Part shown: positions 28,491 to 38,792 of the stretch, piece after piece
Layout: every line of letters begins with the position of its first letter
Position numbering within the stretch: position 1 is the stretch's first letter
Source of the DNA: Acidipropionibacterium thoenii DSM 20276
GTDB taxonomy: Bacteria; Actinomycetota; Actinomycetes; Propionibacteriales; Propionibacteriaceae
Assembly (NCBI RefSeq): GCF_000423445.1
Contig: NZ_AUHZ01000013.1
Span: 1-64,000 of the forward strand
Length of the DNA: 64,000 nucleotides
Direction: 5' to 3'
Program-made: the position numbers and the translations under genes
The notes under the pieces: model-generated
Seen by the model: only the letters and a program-made list of their open reading frames with translations
Databases searched by the model: none
Told to the model about the DNA's origin: nothing

Positions 28491-29083
28491 ATGTCCTCCC
28501 TGCTGGGTTGGGCGAAGTACACCACGGTCTCACCGTAGCGGTTGGCCCAGCTGTCCATCCCGGCCCCGAACACCGGGGCCGGGCCCCGGGAGGATCGTTC
28601 CACCGCGATCAGCCCGTCGTGGGCCAGGAAGTCGCGCACCGCGGTCGCGATCAGCGAGTCCAGATCGGCGGCGTCCAAGGCGTAGGGCGGGTCGCAGAAG
28701 ATGAGGTCGAAGGGTTCGCCCGGCCGGCCGCCGGACAGGAACTTCTCGACGCCCGCACACATCGCGGTGGTCTGGGCGTCCAGCCGACAGGACCCGGCAT
28801 TGGCGCGGATCAGGGCGGCGGTTCTCGGGTTCCTCTCCACCGCGACCACCCTGGCGGCACCCCGGCTGGCTGCCTCCAGCCCGACAGCTCCGGAGCCGGC
28901 GAACAGATCGAGCATCGACTGGCCGGCCAGCTGGTCGGCCACCGGCTGGTCGGAACTGCCGTTCCAAGCGGCGACAGCCGAGAAGAAGGCCTCTCGGACC
29001 CGATCGGAGGTGGGTCGGGTGGCGTCCCCCGGCGGGGTGCTCAGCCGGCGCCCCCCAGCCCGACCGGCGATGATTCTGCTCAC
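28487..29083 (-). CDS. rsmD: 16S rRNA (guanine966-N2)-methyltransferase RsmD
   Basis: The GTG at 29083 (MSRIIAGRAGGRRLSTP) matches family N-termini and gives 198 residues. The AdoMet motif is D-L-F-A-G-S-G-A-V-G-L-E and the catalytic motif is D-P-P-Y. Start choice rests on family length, since the ribosome site is weak. It overlaps coaD by four bases, the usual rsmD-coaD pair. Confidence 0.95.
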   Translation of the reverse strand: MSRIIAGRAGGRRLSTPPGDATRPTSDRVREAFFSAVAAWNGSSDQPVADQLAGQSMLDLFAGSGAVGLEAASRGAARVVAVERNPRTAALIRANAGSCRLDAQTTAMCAGVEKFLSGGRPGEPFDLIFCDPPYALDAADLDSLIATAVRDFLAHDGLIAVERSSRGPAPVFGAGMDSWANRYGETVVYFAQPSREDM

Positions 29084-29137
29084 CGGATCAGGGTATATCG
29101 GTCTCGAGCCGGGCACCGGGCTGGTAGACATGGCTCC

Positions 29138-29557
29138 ATGAGCTCAATGGACAGCCCGATGACCGTTGTCGAGGAAGACACCTGCTGGGGTTACCTGGAC
29201 ACCGCCGAGGTGGGGCGGTTGGCCACCAGCGCCGACAACCAGCCGCAGATCTTTCCGGTGAACTATGTGGTGGACGGCCTGTCGGTGGTCTTCCGCACCG
29301 CCGCCGGCACCAAGCTCGACGAGATGGTGCGCAACAGCGCGGTCGCCTTCGAGGCCGATGGCTGGTCCGAGCAGGGCGGCTGGAGCGTGGTGATCCGCGG
29401 CACCGCTGAGGTCATCACCAGCCCCGAGGAGCTGGCACTGTGCGAGAAGATGCCGCTTCGCCCCTGGGTGCCCACCGTCAAGAAGACCTGGGTGCGGGTG
29501 CAGGCCTCGTCGATCTCGGGGCGCACCTTCGCCTTCGGGCCCGAACCCACCGAGTGA
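29138..29557 (+). CDS. Pyridoxamine 5'-phosphate oxidase-like flavin-binding protein
   Basis: The ATG at 29138 gives 139 residues with a split-barrel FMN-binding fold. Visible segments are GYLDTAEVGRLATS, Q-P-Q-I-F-P-V-N-Y-V and F-R-T-A-A-G-T-K-L, as in the actinobacterial F420/FMN-dependent split-barrel family. The substrate is unknown; reduction or heme/flavin binding are both possible. The gene is divergent from rsmD and converges on recG. Confidence 0.85.
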   Translation: MSSMDSPMTVVEEDTCWGYLDTAEVGRLATSADNQPQIFPVNYVVDGLSVVFRTAAGTKLDEMVRNSAVAFEADGWSEQGGWSVVIRGTAEVITSPEELALCEKMPLRPWVPTVKKTWVRVQASSISGRTFAFGPEPTE

Positions 29558-29576
29558 GCCCGACCCGCTGAGGAGC

Positions 29577-31790
29577 TCAGCCCTGCTCCATCAGGTCGCC
29601 CTCGGCGAGCTGCTCGGTGGCGGCCACCATGTCGAGCAGCCGGGGGTCCTCGGGGTCCCTCGCGATCCAGGCGTCGGCCAGCTCCCGGGCGGCGGTGATG
29701 ATCTCGGCGTGCTCGAGCACCTTGACCAGCCGTAGCGGGCTGGAGCGCCCGGCCTGGGAGGCGCCCAGAATATTGCCCTCATGACGCTGAGCCAGGTCCA
29801 ACTCGGCCAGCTGGAAACCGTCTCGGGTGGCAGCGACTGCGTCGATCCGCTCCCGGGTGGTGGTGCCGGGCTGAGCATCGGTGACCAGCAGGCACAGCCC
29901 GGGCAGCTGCCCGCGGCCGATCCGACCGCGCAGCTGGTGGAGCTGGGAGACGCCGAAACGGTCGGCATCCATGATGACCATCATGGTGGCGTTGGGGATG
30001 TCGACACCCACCTCGATGACGGTGGTCGAGACCAGCACCTGGGTCTGACCGGCGACGAATCGGTCCATCACCGCCTGCTTCCGGTCGGGATCCAACCGCG
30101 AGTGCAGGGCCTCCAGGGGAAGCCCGCGCAACGGCCCGCCGGCCAGCATCTCGCAGACCTCCTCCACGGTGGCCGAGGGCCGCTGGTCCGAGCTTGCGGG
30201 ATCGGGTTCGTGGGCATCGATCCGGGGACAGACGATGAACACCTGATGGCCGGCGGCCACCTCTTCGCGGGCCCGCTGCCAGGCCCTGCTCAGCCAGGCC
30301 GGGTGCGACCCGACGTCGACCACGGTGGTCTGGACATCAGCCCGCCCGGCAGGCAGCTCGCGAAGGCTGGAGACCTGAAGGTCACCGAAGACGGTCATCG
30401 CCACCGACCGTGGGATCGGGGTGGCGGTGAGCACCAGCTCATGGGGGTGCTGATCGGGGGTCGAGGTGAGCACTCCTCGCTGCTCGACCCCGAACCGGTG
30501 CTGCTCGTCGACGACCACCAGACCCAGGTCGGCGAAGTCGACCTTTCCGGTGAGCAGGGCGTGGGTGCCGATGATGATGCCGGCCGAGCCGTCGGCGATG
30601 CGGGTGGTGGCGTCCCGGCGGGAGGCAGCGTTCATCGATCCGGTGAGCAGCGCGATCCCGGTGGCGTGCTCGGGTGCACCGAGAACCCGACCCGCGCCCA
30701 GTTCGCCGAGCAGCCCGCGGATGGTGGCATGGTGCTGCTGGGCGAGCACCTCGGTGGGGGCGAGCAGGACGGCCTGGTGACCGGAGTCGACCACCTGGAG
30801 CATCGCCCGCAGCGCCACCAGGGTCTTGCCCGAACCGACCTCCCCCTGCAGCAGACGCTGCATCGGCGTGCTGCCGGACAGCTCGGCGCTGATCGTGCGG
30901 CCGACCTGCTGCTGACCGCCGGTGAGGGTGAAGGGCATGGTGGCGTCGAAATCGGCCAGGATGCCGTCCGGGCGGGGCGGACAGGCCGGTGCGCTGCGCC
31001 CGGCGGCTCGCCGACGGCGGGCCGCCATCGTCACCTGGGTGGCGATCGCCTCCTCCCAGATGAGCCGCTCCCTCGCCCTGGCCGCCGAGGCCGGGTCGTG
31101 GGGGTGGTGGACCTCCTCGAAGGCATCCCACAGCGGGGGCAGATCAGCCTGCTCGCGCAGCCAGTCGGGAAGGGTGTCGTCCTGGGCGCCGGCCTGGGCC
31201 AGCACCAGGGTGGCGCACTCGGCGATCGTCCAGGTGGGCAGTTTCGAGGTAGCCGGATAGAGACCCACCAGGCCGTGGCGCATCACCTGGGTGGCCATCG
31301 TCTTCTTGTCGGCCTTGCCTGTGATCCTGCCGTCGGCGTCGAACATCACGAAGTCGGGATGGGTGAGCTGGGGGCGGTCGTGGAAGCTGCCGACCTTGCC
31401 GACGAAGATGCCGTGACTGCTGGTGGTGAACTGCTTTCGCCAGTAGCCCACCAGCCAGTCCTTGCCGAAGAAGGTGACCGGCAGCTGGGACCGTCCGTCG
31501 GTGAGCGTCAGCTCCAGCCGTTCACGACGGCCCGGGCCATTGATCGGGTACGAGGAGACCGAGGCGACGTCGGCCACCAGGGCCACCTCGTCACCGGGGA
31601 CCAGCCGGGACAGGTCGGTCGTCTCGGTGCCGGTGAGGTAGCGCCTGGGGACATGGTTCAGCAGTTCTCCCGCAGTGGAGATGTGCAATGTGCTGAAGGC
31701 CTTCGCGGTCCTGGCCCCCAGCACCTCGGCCAGCGGGCGGTGCAGCTCCCGCTGGGCCCTGGTCAACCACGCTGAGACGACGTCATCCAC
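29577..31790 (-). CDS. recG: ATP-dependent DNA helicase RecG
   Basis: RecG remodels stalled forks and branched DNA. The start is uncertain: GTG at 31790 (VDDVVSAWLTRAQ) or GTG at 31832, fourteen residues longer. The shorter is chosen because it begins at the first conserved-looking helix. The 737-residue protein has an OB-fold wedge domain, Walker A GEVGSGKT near 320, the DEQH box V-V-V-D-E-Q-H-R-F-G, and the Q-L-R-G-R-I-G-R-G segment in the C-terminal helicase lobe. Confidence 0.95.
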   Translation of the reverse strand: MDDVVSAWLTRAQRELHRPLAEVLGARTAKAFSTLHISTAGELLNHVPRRYLTGTETTDLSRLVPGDEVALVADVASVSSYPINGPGRRERLELTLTDGRSQLPVTFFGKDWLVGYWRKQFTTSSHGIFVGKVGSFHDRPQLTHPDFVMFDADGRITGKADKKTMATQVMRHGLVGLYPATSKLPTWTIAECATLVLAQAGAQDDTLPDWLREQADLPPLWDAFEEVHHPHDPASAARARERLIWEEAIATQVTMAARRRRAAGRSAPACPPRPDGILADFDATMPFTLTGGQQQVGRTISAELSGSTPMQRLLQGEVGSGKTLVALRAMLQVVDSGHQAVLLAPTEVLAQQHHATIRGLLGELGAGRVLGAPEHATGIALLTGSMNAASRRDATTRIADGSAGIIIGTHALLTGKVDFADLGLVVVDEQHRFGVEQRGVLTSTPDQHPHELVLTATPIPRSVAMTVFGDLQVSSLRELPAGRADVQTTVVDVGSHPAWLSRAWQRAREEVAAGHQVFIVCPRIDAHEPDPASSDQRPSATVEEVCEMLAGGPLRGLPLEALHSRLDPDRKQAVMDRFVAGQTQVLVSTTVIEVGVDIPNATMMVIMDADRFGVSQLHQLRGRIGRGQLPGLCLLVTDAQPGTTTRERIDAVAATRDGFQLAELDLAQRHEGNILGASQAGRSSPLRLVKVLEHAEIITAARELADAWIARDPEDPRLLDMVAATEQLAEGDLMEQG

Positions 31791-31837
31791 GCCTGCGAGG
31801 CTACCGGACACCGCCGACACCTCGGCGGGCACAGCAA

Positions 31838-31868
31838 TGGCCGACCCTCCACCAGGGAGAATCGGCCA
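31838..31868 (-). terminator. Intrinsic terminator after rpmB
   Basis: TGGCCGA and TCGGCCA form the stem base, with an inner CCCT/AGGG pairing around a short loop. It lies 39 bases after the rpmB stop and just ahead of recG. Confidence 0.55.
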
Positions 31869-31906
31869 TCAGGCGAGCTCAACGCTCTGAACCGGATAGG
31901 GCGAGC

Positions 31907-32092
31907 TCAGCGCTCGACGCGACCAGCCTTGAGGCACGAGGTGCACACGTTGATCCGCTTGTGAGTGCCGTTGATGACGGCGCGCACGCGCTGAATGTTC
32001 GGGTTCCACCGCCGGTTGGTCCGCTTCTTCGACCAGGGGACGTTGTGTCCGAAACCGGGGCGCTTGTCGCAAATGTCACACACAGCAGCCAC
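31907..32092 (-). CDS. rpmB: 50S ribosomal protein L28 (zinc-binding form)
   Basis: The 61-residue protein begins MAAVCDICDKRPGFGHNV and has two CxxC motifs (Cys5/Cys8 and Cys50/Cys53), the zinc-binding C+ form. The basic centre K-K-R-T-N-R-R-W-N-P-N is typical. An AGGAG-type site precedes the ATG at 32092. It stands alone, followed by a hairpin terminator. Confidence 0.97.
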   Translation of the reverse strand: MAAVCDICDKRPGFGHNVPWSKKRTNRRWNPNIQRVRAVINGTHKRINVCTSCLKAGRVER

Positions 32093-32230
32093 TGGAAGTT
32101 CTCCTGTTCACCAGCCGACGCGCTCACGTCGGCTCACTCAAGTTCTGCAAGGGGGTTCCACGCGGGAACTTTCACAGCCTACATGGCAGGCCCGGGTCGC
32201 GACAAATCCGCAGCCCCGGCCGCACCGGGA

Positions 32231-33919
32231 TCAGACCACCACCACGACCGGCACGATCATCGGACGGCGCCGGTAGGTCTTGGCGACCCACCGCCCGATC
32301 GTGCGGCGCGCCACCTGCTGGAGGCGGTGGGGATCATCGACCCCGTCGTTCATCGCCTTCTCCAGTTCGGCGACGATCTGCTTGCGGATCCTGTCGTAGG
32401 ACTCCTCGCCCTCCGCGAAGCCGCGGGCCTGGATCGCCGGTCCCGAGACGATCGATCCCTCCCGGGTGTTGACCGCGGTGACGATCGAGATGAACCCCTC
32501 CTCGCCCAGCAGCTTACGGTCGGTCAGCGACTCCTCGGTGACCTCCCCGACCCCGGTGCCGTCGACGAAGATGTAGGAGGCGTCGACCTTTCCGACCAGG
32601 CTCGGCACGCCGTCGTCGAGGTCGATGACTCCGCCGTCCTCGGTGACGATCACGTTCTTGTCGGGGACGCCGGTCGCCCGGGCCAGCGCGGCATTGGCGA
32701 TCAGGTGACGGATCTCGCCATGGATCGGCATCACCCCGCGGGGCTTGACGATGTTGTAGGCGTACAACAGCTCACCGGCCGCCGCGTGGCCCGAGACGTG
32801 GACCAGGGCATTCCCCTTGTGCACCACGATCGCGCCGAGCCGGGTCAGCCCGTTGATGACCCGGTAAACAGCATTCTCATTGCCGGGGATCAGCGAGGAG
32901 GCCAGCAGGATGGTGTCACCCTCGCCGACCTCGATGTCGCGGTGCTCCTTGTTGGCGATCCGGGCCAGCGCCGACAGCGGCTCGCCCTGGGATCCGGTGG
33001 ACACGATGACGACCTGGTTGTCGGCGTACTTGTCGAGATCGCGCAGCTCGATCAGGGTGTCGCCGGGCACGTGGAGGTAGCCGAGGTCGCGGGCCACCGC
33101 CATGTTGCGGACCATCGACCGGCCCACGTAGCAGACCTTCCGATGATGCTTGACGGCCATGTTGAGCACCTGCTGGACGCGGTGCACGTGGGAGGAGAAG
33201 CAGGCCACGATGAGCTTCTTGTCGGCCTTCTCGAAGACCCTCTCGATGGCCGGCTCGATCTCCGTCTCGGACTTGATGAAGCCCGGCACCTCGGCATTGG
33301 TGGAGTCCACCATGAACAGGTCGACCCCCTCCTCGCCGAGTCGCGCGAAGCCGCGCAGGTCGGTGATCCGGTGGTCCAGGGGCAGTTGGTCCATCTTGAA
33401 GTCGCCGGTGTTGAGCACGGTGCCCGCATCGGTGCGCACACAGACCGCGAGGGCGTCGGGGATGGAGTGGTTGACGGCCAGGAACTCCAGGTCGAACTGC
33501 TCGCCGACCTCGACGGTGTCCCCCTCGCGCACCACATGGAGCTGGTAGCCCTTGATGCGGTGCTCCTTGAGCTTGCCCTCCAGCAGCGCCAGAGTGAGCT
33601 TGGAGCCGTAGATCGGGATATCGGGGCGCCGCTTGAGCAGGTAGGGCACCGCACCGATGTGGTCCTCGTGGCCATGGGTCAGGGCCAGCGCCTTGATCAT
33701 GTCGAGCTTGTCGTCGAGGTAGTCCAGACCGGGCAGCAGCAGGTCGACGCCGGGTTGATCATCCTCGGGGAAGAGCACCCCGCAGTCGATCAGGAGCATC
33801 TCGCCGTTGATCTGGTAGCAGGACATGTTGCGTCCCACATCTCCCAGGCCACCGAGCGGAATGATCCGCAGGACGTCGGGTTTGAGAGCCGGGGGTGTCT
33901 TCAGTCCATTCTTTGCCAC
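32231..33919 (-). CDS. rnj: Ribonuclease J
   Basis: RNase J is a metallo-beta-lactamase-fold exo- and endoribonuclease of mRNA decay and rRNA maturation. The 562-residue protein has the beta-CASP metal motif THGHEDHIG near 75-83, a later NTGDFKMD and S-S-H-V-H-R-V-Q, and a C-terminal domain with G-R-W-V-A-K-T-Y-R-R-R-P-M-I-V-P. It is preceded by a 66-base gap and read away from the GNAT gene. Confidence 0.96.
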   Translation of the reverse strand: MAKNGLKTPPALKPDVLRIIPLGGLGDVGRNMSCYQINGEMLLIDCGVLFPEDDQPGVDLLLPGLDYLDDKLDMIKALALTHGHEDHIGAVPYLLKRRPDIPIYGSKLTLALLEGKLKEHRIKGYQLHVVREGDTVEVGEQFDLEFLAVNHSIPDALAVCVRTDAGTVLNTGDFKMDQLPLDHRITDLRGFARLGEEGVDLFMVDSTNAEVPGFIKSETEIEPAIERVFEKADKKLIVACFSSHVHRVQQVLNMAVKHHRKVCYVGRSMVRNMAVARDLGYLHVPGDTLIELRDLDKYADNQVVIVSTGSQGEPLSALARIANKEHRDIEVGEGDTILLASSLIPGNENAVYRVINGLTRLGAIVVHKGNALVHVSGHAAAGELLYAYNIVKPRGVMPIHGEIRHLIANAALARATGVPDKNVIVTEDGGVIDLDDGVPSLVGKVDASYIFVDGTGVGEVTEESLTDRKLLGEEGFISIVTAVNTREGSIVSGPAIQARGFAEGEESYDRIRKQIVAELEKAMNDGVDDPHRLQQVARRTIGRWVAKTYRRRPMIVPVVVVV

Positions 33920-34000
33920 GTTCTCCAGCCTATCGGTTGGTGGCCTCAGATGCAGGACGCCATCGCGGCCGGGCCGATCAGGTCGCCTAGGCTGGGGGTC

Positions 34001-34567
34001 ATGTCCGCCAGCACAGACCCCGCCAGCGTCGGCGGAACCTCATCGGTACGGCTCGCCCTGCCGGCCGAGGCCGGGCCGATCGCAGAGCTGCAACGCCGGG
34101 CCTGGGCGGCCGATCCAGACCTCGCCGAGCTGGCCGGCTCGCTGGACGCAGCGCAGATGACCCAGTCCTGGTGGCAGGCCATCGTCGCTCCCCCGCTGGC
34201 CGAGCTGCGGGTGCTGGTGGCCCTGGAACCCGGCGCCGAGGCACCCCTGGTCCGCGGCTTCGCGGCGATCGGGCCCAGCGAGGACCCCGACGCCGGTCCC
34301 GGCGATGCGCTGGTCGCCGAGTTCCTCGTCGACCCCTCCCACCGCGGCGAGGGGCACGGCTCCCGGCTGCTCAATGCGATCGTCGACACCCTGCGTGCCG
34401 ACCGCTTCAACCGGGTCACCTGCTGGCTGCGGACCGGCGATGACCGGTTCCGCGCCTTCCTGACCGGGGCCGGCTGGGGCCCTGACGGCGCCCACCGCCA
34501 GACCGGTACCGAGGACGGTGCGGTGCGGGTCAAGGAGGTCCGGCTGCACACCTGGATCGCCGACTAG
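34001..34567 (+). CDS. GNAT family N-acetyltransferase
   Basis: The ATG at 34001 has a GGGGG-type site and gives 188 residues. The acetyl-CoA motif is V-D-P-S-H-R-G-E-G-H-G-S-R-L-L-N near residues 112-127, preceded by V-A-E-F-L-V. The substrate cannot be deduced. An apparently huge upstream extension of this frame is only the antisense of the RNase J gene. Confidence 0.85.
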   Translation: MSASTDPASVGGTSSVRLALPAEAGPIAELQRRAWAADPDLAELAGSLDAAQMTQSWWQAIVAPPLAELRVLVALEPGAEAPLVRGFAAIGPSEDPDAGPGDALVAEFLVDPSHRGEGHGSRLLNAIVDTLRADRFNRVTCWLRTGDDRFRAFLTGAGWGPDGAHRQTGTEDGAVRVKEVRLHTWIAD

Positions 34568-34574
34568 CGAGCTA

Positions 34575-34606
34575 CAGCGGGCCCACCCCGTTGGGTGGGC
34601 CCGCTG
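34575..34606. terminator. Bidirectional terminator between the GNAT gene and pox
   Basis: A perfect 14-bp inverted repeat (CAGCGGGCCCACCC and its complement) with a four-base loop lies between the convergent genes, eight bases after the acetyltransferase stop. Confidence 0.75.
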
Positions 34607-34633
34607 TTGCCGACGACTGGTCGCGCCAGGCGG

Positions 34634-36373
34634 TCAGGGCCTGGGAATGTTCCGCATGTTGGAGGTGGCCATCGACATGATCTCGCCGGCGCCGCGGTTG
34701 AGCACGACCTTGCTCATCGCGGTGGCGAAGCCGATCAGCATCTCGCCCTTGATCTCGGGGGGCAGGGACAGCGCGTTGGGATCGGTGAGGACCTCGACCA
34801 GGGCCGGCCCGTCGGCCGCCAGAGCCTCGGTGAGAGCCCGGCGCACCTCCGTGGGATCGTCGACCCGCTCAGCGTGGAATCCCATCGCCGTGGCGACCCC
34901 GGCGTAGTTGACATCGTGGACGTCGGTGCCGAAGTCGGGCAGGCCGTTGACCAGCTGCTCCAGCTTGACCATGCCGAGGGTCGAGTTGTTGAACACGATC
35001 ACCTTGATCGGCAGGTTGTGCATCCGGGCGGTGACCAGCTCACCGAGCAGCATCGACAGGCCCCCGTCGCCGGACACCGAGATGACCTGGCGGCCGGGGT
35101 GAGAGGCCTGGGCGCCCAGCGCCAGCGGCAGGGCATCGGCCATCGAGCCATGCAGGAAGGAGCCGATCAGGCGGCGGGTGCCCAGCGGATCGATGTAGCG
35201 AGCGGTCCAGACATTGCACATCCCGGTGTCGGCGGTGAAGATCGCATCCTTGGCGGCCACCTCGTTGAGGGTGTGGGCCACGAACTCGGGGTGGATCGGT
35301 CGCATCTTCTCGACATTGCGGGTGTAGGAGCCGACCGGCGCGTTCATGATCTTGGCGTGCCGCTTGACGGTGGCCTTGAGGAACTTGTCGTCGTGCTGCT
35401 TGACCAGCGGGGTCAGGGCGGTGACCAGGGCCTTGATGTCGGCCTGCACCGGGAAGGAGACGTCGGTCCTGCGGCCCAGCTTCTCGGCGTGGTGGTCGAC
35501 CTGGACAGTCAGCGTGTCGGGCAGGAACTGGTTGTACGGGAAGTCGGTACCCAGCAGCAGCAGGACGTCGGCGTCGTTCATCCCCTCGGCGGCGGCGCCG
35601 TAACCCAGCAGACCGGTCATCCCGACGTCGAACGGGTTGTCGTACTGGATGAAGTCCTTGCCGCGCAGGCTGTGGCCGACCGGGGCCTTCAGCTTGTCGG
35701 CCAGCGCGAGCACCTCGTCGTGGGCACCCTCGACGCCGGCTCCGGCGAAGATGGCGACCTTGCGGGAGTCGTTGAGCAGGGTGACCAGCTGCTTGAGATC
35801 CTCGGGGTTGGGCTCCATGATCGGGCGGCGGCTCGGCACGTAGACCGGGGTCGGGGCGGTGGCCTTCTGGTCGGTGATGTCACCGGGCAGGGTGATCACC
35901 GAGACCGACGACAGCGCCACTGCGTGGCGGATCGCGGAGTTCATGACGCGGGGCGCCTGGGCCGGGCTGGAGACCATCTCGCAGTAGTCGGAGCACTCCA
36001 CGAAGAGCCGGTCGGGGTGGGTCTCCTGGAAGTAGGAGGAGCCGATCTGGACGCTCGGGATGTGGGAGGCCAGGGCCAGCACCGGGGCCTGCGAGCGGTA
36101 GGCGTCGAAGAGGCCGTTGATGAGGTGCAGGTTGCCCGGCCCACAGGAGCCGGCGCACACCGCCAGCTCACCGGTCAGCTGGGCATCGGCGGCGGCCGCG
36201 AATGCCGCGGCCTCCTCGTGCCGCACGTGCACCCAGTCGATGCCGCCCTTGGCAGATCCGCCGGTCTTGCGAACGGCGTCGACGATCGGGTTCAGGGAGT
36301 CACCCACGATCCCGTAGATGCGCCGCACACCAGCTTCCACAAGTTGCTGGACCAGTTGTTCGGCGACGTTCAT
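34634..36373 (-). CDS. poxB: Pyruvate:quinone oxidoreductase (pyruvate oxidase, PoxB type)
   Basis: The enzyme oxidatively decarboxylates pyruvate to acetate, passing electrons to quinone. The 579-residue protein has the thiamine diphosphate N-terminal domain with V-R-H-E-E-A-A-A-F-A (catalytic Glu), a central FAD domain, and the C-terminal motif VSGDGGLSMLLGELVTA...NNS for ThDP/Mg binding. The ATG at 36373 follows GGAGG six bases upstream. It could be a related acetolactate-type enzyme, but length, the NVAEQLVQ start and the tail fit PoxB/PDH-quinone. A 12-base palindrome lies upstream. Confidence 0.9.
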   Translation of the reverse strand: MNVAEQLVQQLVEAGVRRIYGIVGDSLNPIVDAVRKTGGSAKGGIDWVHVRHEEAAAFAAAADAQLTGELAVCAGSCGPGNLHLINGLFDAYRSQAPVLALASHIPSVQIGSSYFQETHPDRLFVECSDYCEMVSSPAQAPRVMNSAIRHAVALSSVSVITLPGDITDQKATAPTPVYVPSRRPIMEPNPEDLKQLVTLLNDSRKVAIFAGAGVEGAHDEVLALADKLKAPVGHSLRGKDFIQYDNPFDVGMTGLLGYGAAAEGMNDADVLLLLGTDFPYNQFLPDTLTVQVDHHAEKLGRRTDVSFPVQADIKALVTALTPLVKQHDDKFLKATVKRHAKIMNAPVGSYTRNVEKMRPIHPEFVAHTLNEVAAKDAIFTADTGMCNVWTARYIDPLGTRRLIGSFLHGSMADALPLALGAQASHPGRQVISVSGDGGLSMLLGELVTARMHNLPIKVIVFNNSTLGMVKLEQLVNGLPDFGTDVHDVNYAGVATAMGFHAERVDDPTEVRRALTEALAADGPALVEVLTDPNALSLPPEIKGEMLIGFATAMSKVVLNRGAGEIMSMATSNMRNIPRP

Positions 36374-36410
36374 GGAGGACCTCCGGATTGAGACAGTGAG
36401 GAACAGTCAG

Positions 36411-36422
36411 TGGGCATGCCCA
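36411..36422. promoter_or_regulatory. Palindrome upstream of poxB
   Basis: The perfect 12-base palindrome TGGGCATGCCCA lies 38 bases upstream of the poxB ATG, in the 124-base gap to the DUF2993 gene. A repressor operator is a reasonable guess, not shown. Confidence 0.3.
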
Positions 36423-36497
36423 TGGGTACCGTAGTCGTTCGTGCAGCAGGGATCCTGCCGCCTTCGCGATCGGCTGACAGCGGGAGGGGGGACCCGC

Positions 36498-37337
36498 TCA
36501 GCTGTTGAGAAGATCCTTGACCTCGACCTGGGTTCCGGCCAGCGCGATCTCCACCCCGGCGCTGTCGACGGTCAGCGACTCATACCTCAGCGAACCGAGG
36601 TCCGGCAGCACCATCCGCCGCGACATCGCCGACAGCGCCGGGGTCAGCAGGGTCGAGGGGATGGTGATGCCATCGACGCTGGCCCTGGGATCTGTCAGGG
36701 TCACCGTGCGGGTGGCCGGATCGATCCCCGGGGAGGCGGAGACCATCACCGTGACATCGGCTCCCAGCACGCTGACGGTGCGTGCCACCTGAACCCGGGA
36801 GTCCCCGCCCGAGCTGACGGTGACCCCGCCCAGCCGCGACAACTCCTGCCAGCTCAGATGGCCACTGGCAGCGGCCTGCCCGACGACGGCGGTCTGCATG
36901 TCACGGACATTGCGCAGGTCGGTGGCGTGCACCGAGACCTTGGTGAAGGTCACCTTCTGGTCGTCCTTGGCGACGGTGGCGGTGGGTATCGACAGGTCCA
37001 CCGAGGACAGCCTGTGGGTGGCCATCACCGCCAGGAAGGGCCATCCGCCGATGCTGACCCCGACCGTGTCGGAGTCGGTGCTGACGGTGCTGGCCACCTG
37101 ATCGGCGATCTGGGACTGGACGTGCTGACGGGAGACGGCGTCTGCCAGCACGGCTGCGGCCACCACCAGCACGACGATCACCAGGATGCCGATCCGGCGC
37201 AGCACGGTGCCTCGGCGCCTCGGCGCGGCCGGCGGACCAGCCGGATCGATGAGGGTCGGCTCCGCCCAGTCGTCGGGAAGGACCACGGTGGGCTCCTGGT
37301 CCGGACTACCTGCGGAGCCCTGGCGGGGCCGGTCCAT
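36498..37337 (-). CDS. DUF2993 family membrane-anchored protein (LmeA-like)
   Basis: The ATG at 37337 gives 279 residues. A hydrophilic Pro-rich N-terminus is followed by one membrane helix (about 47-66), then an extracytoplasmic domain containing the D-A-V-S-R-Q-H-V-Q-S-Q-I-A and W-P-F-L-A-V-M family segments. Mycobacterial relatives include LmeA, which acts in lipomannan elongation and binds phospholipids. It starts seven bases after the dapB stop, so it is probably co-transcribed with dapB. Confidence 0.88.
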   Translation of the reverse strand: MDRPRQGSAGSPDQEPTVVLPDDWAEPTLIDPAGPPAAPRRRGTVLRRIGILVIVVLVVAAAVLADAVSRQHVQSQIADQVASTVSTDSDTVGVSIGGWPFLAVMATHRLSSVDLSIPTATVAKDDQKVTFTKVSVHATDLRNVRDMQTAVVGQAAASGHLSWQELSRLGGVTVSSGGDSRVQVARTVSVLGADVTVMVSASPGIDPATRTVTLTDPRASVDGITIPSTLLTPALSAMSRRMVLPDLGSLRYESLTVDSAGVEIALAGTQVEVKDLLNS

Positions 37338-37344
37338 CAACTTC

Positions 37345-38788
<1,444 letters not shown>

Positions 38789-38792
<4 letters not shown>

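Noticed and set aside
29577-31832. A 751-residue RecG starting at GTG 31832.
   Set aside because: No ribosome site supports the extra fourteen residues; GTG 31790 is preferred, but the choice is open.
31961-34567. An 868-residue plus-strand frame that seems to join a long protein to the GNAT domain.
   Set aside because: The first two thirds are the exact antisense of the RNase J gene with its GC-rich third-base shadow. The true GNAT start is the ATG at 34001.
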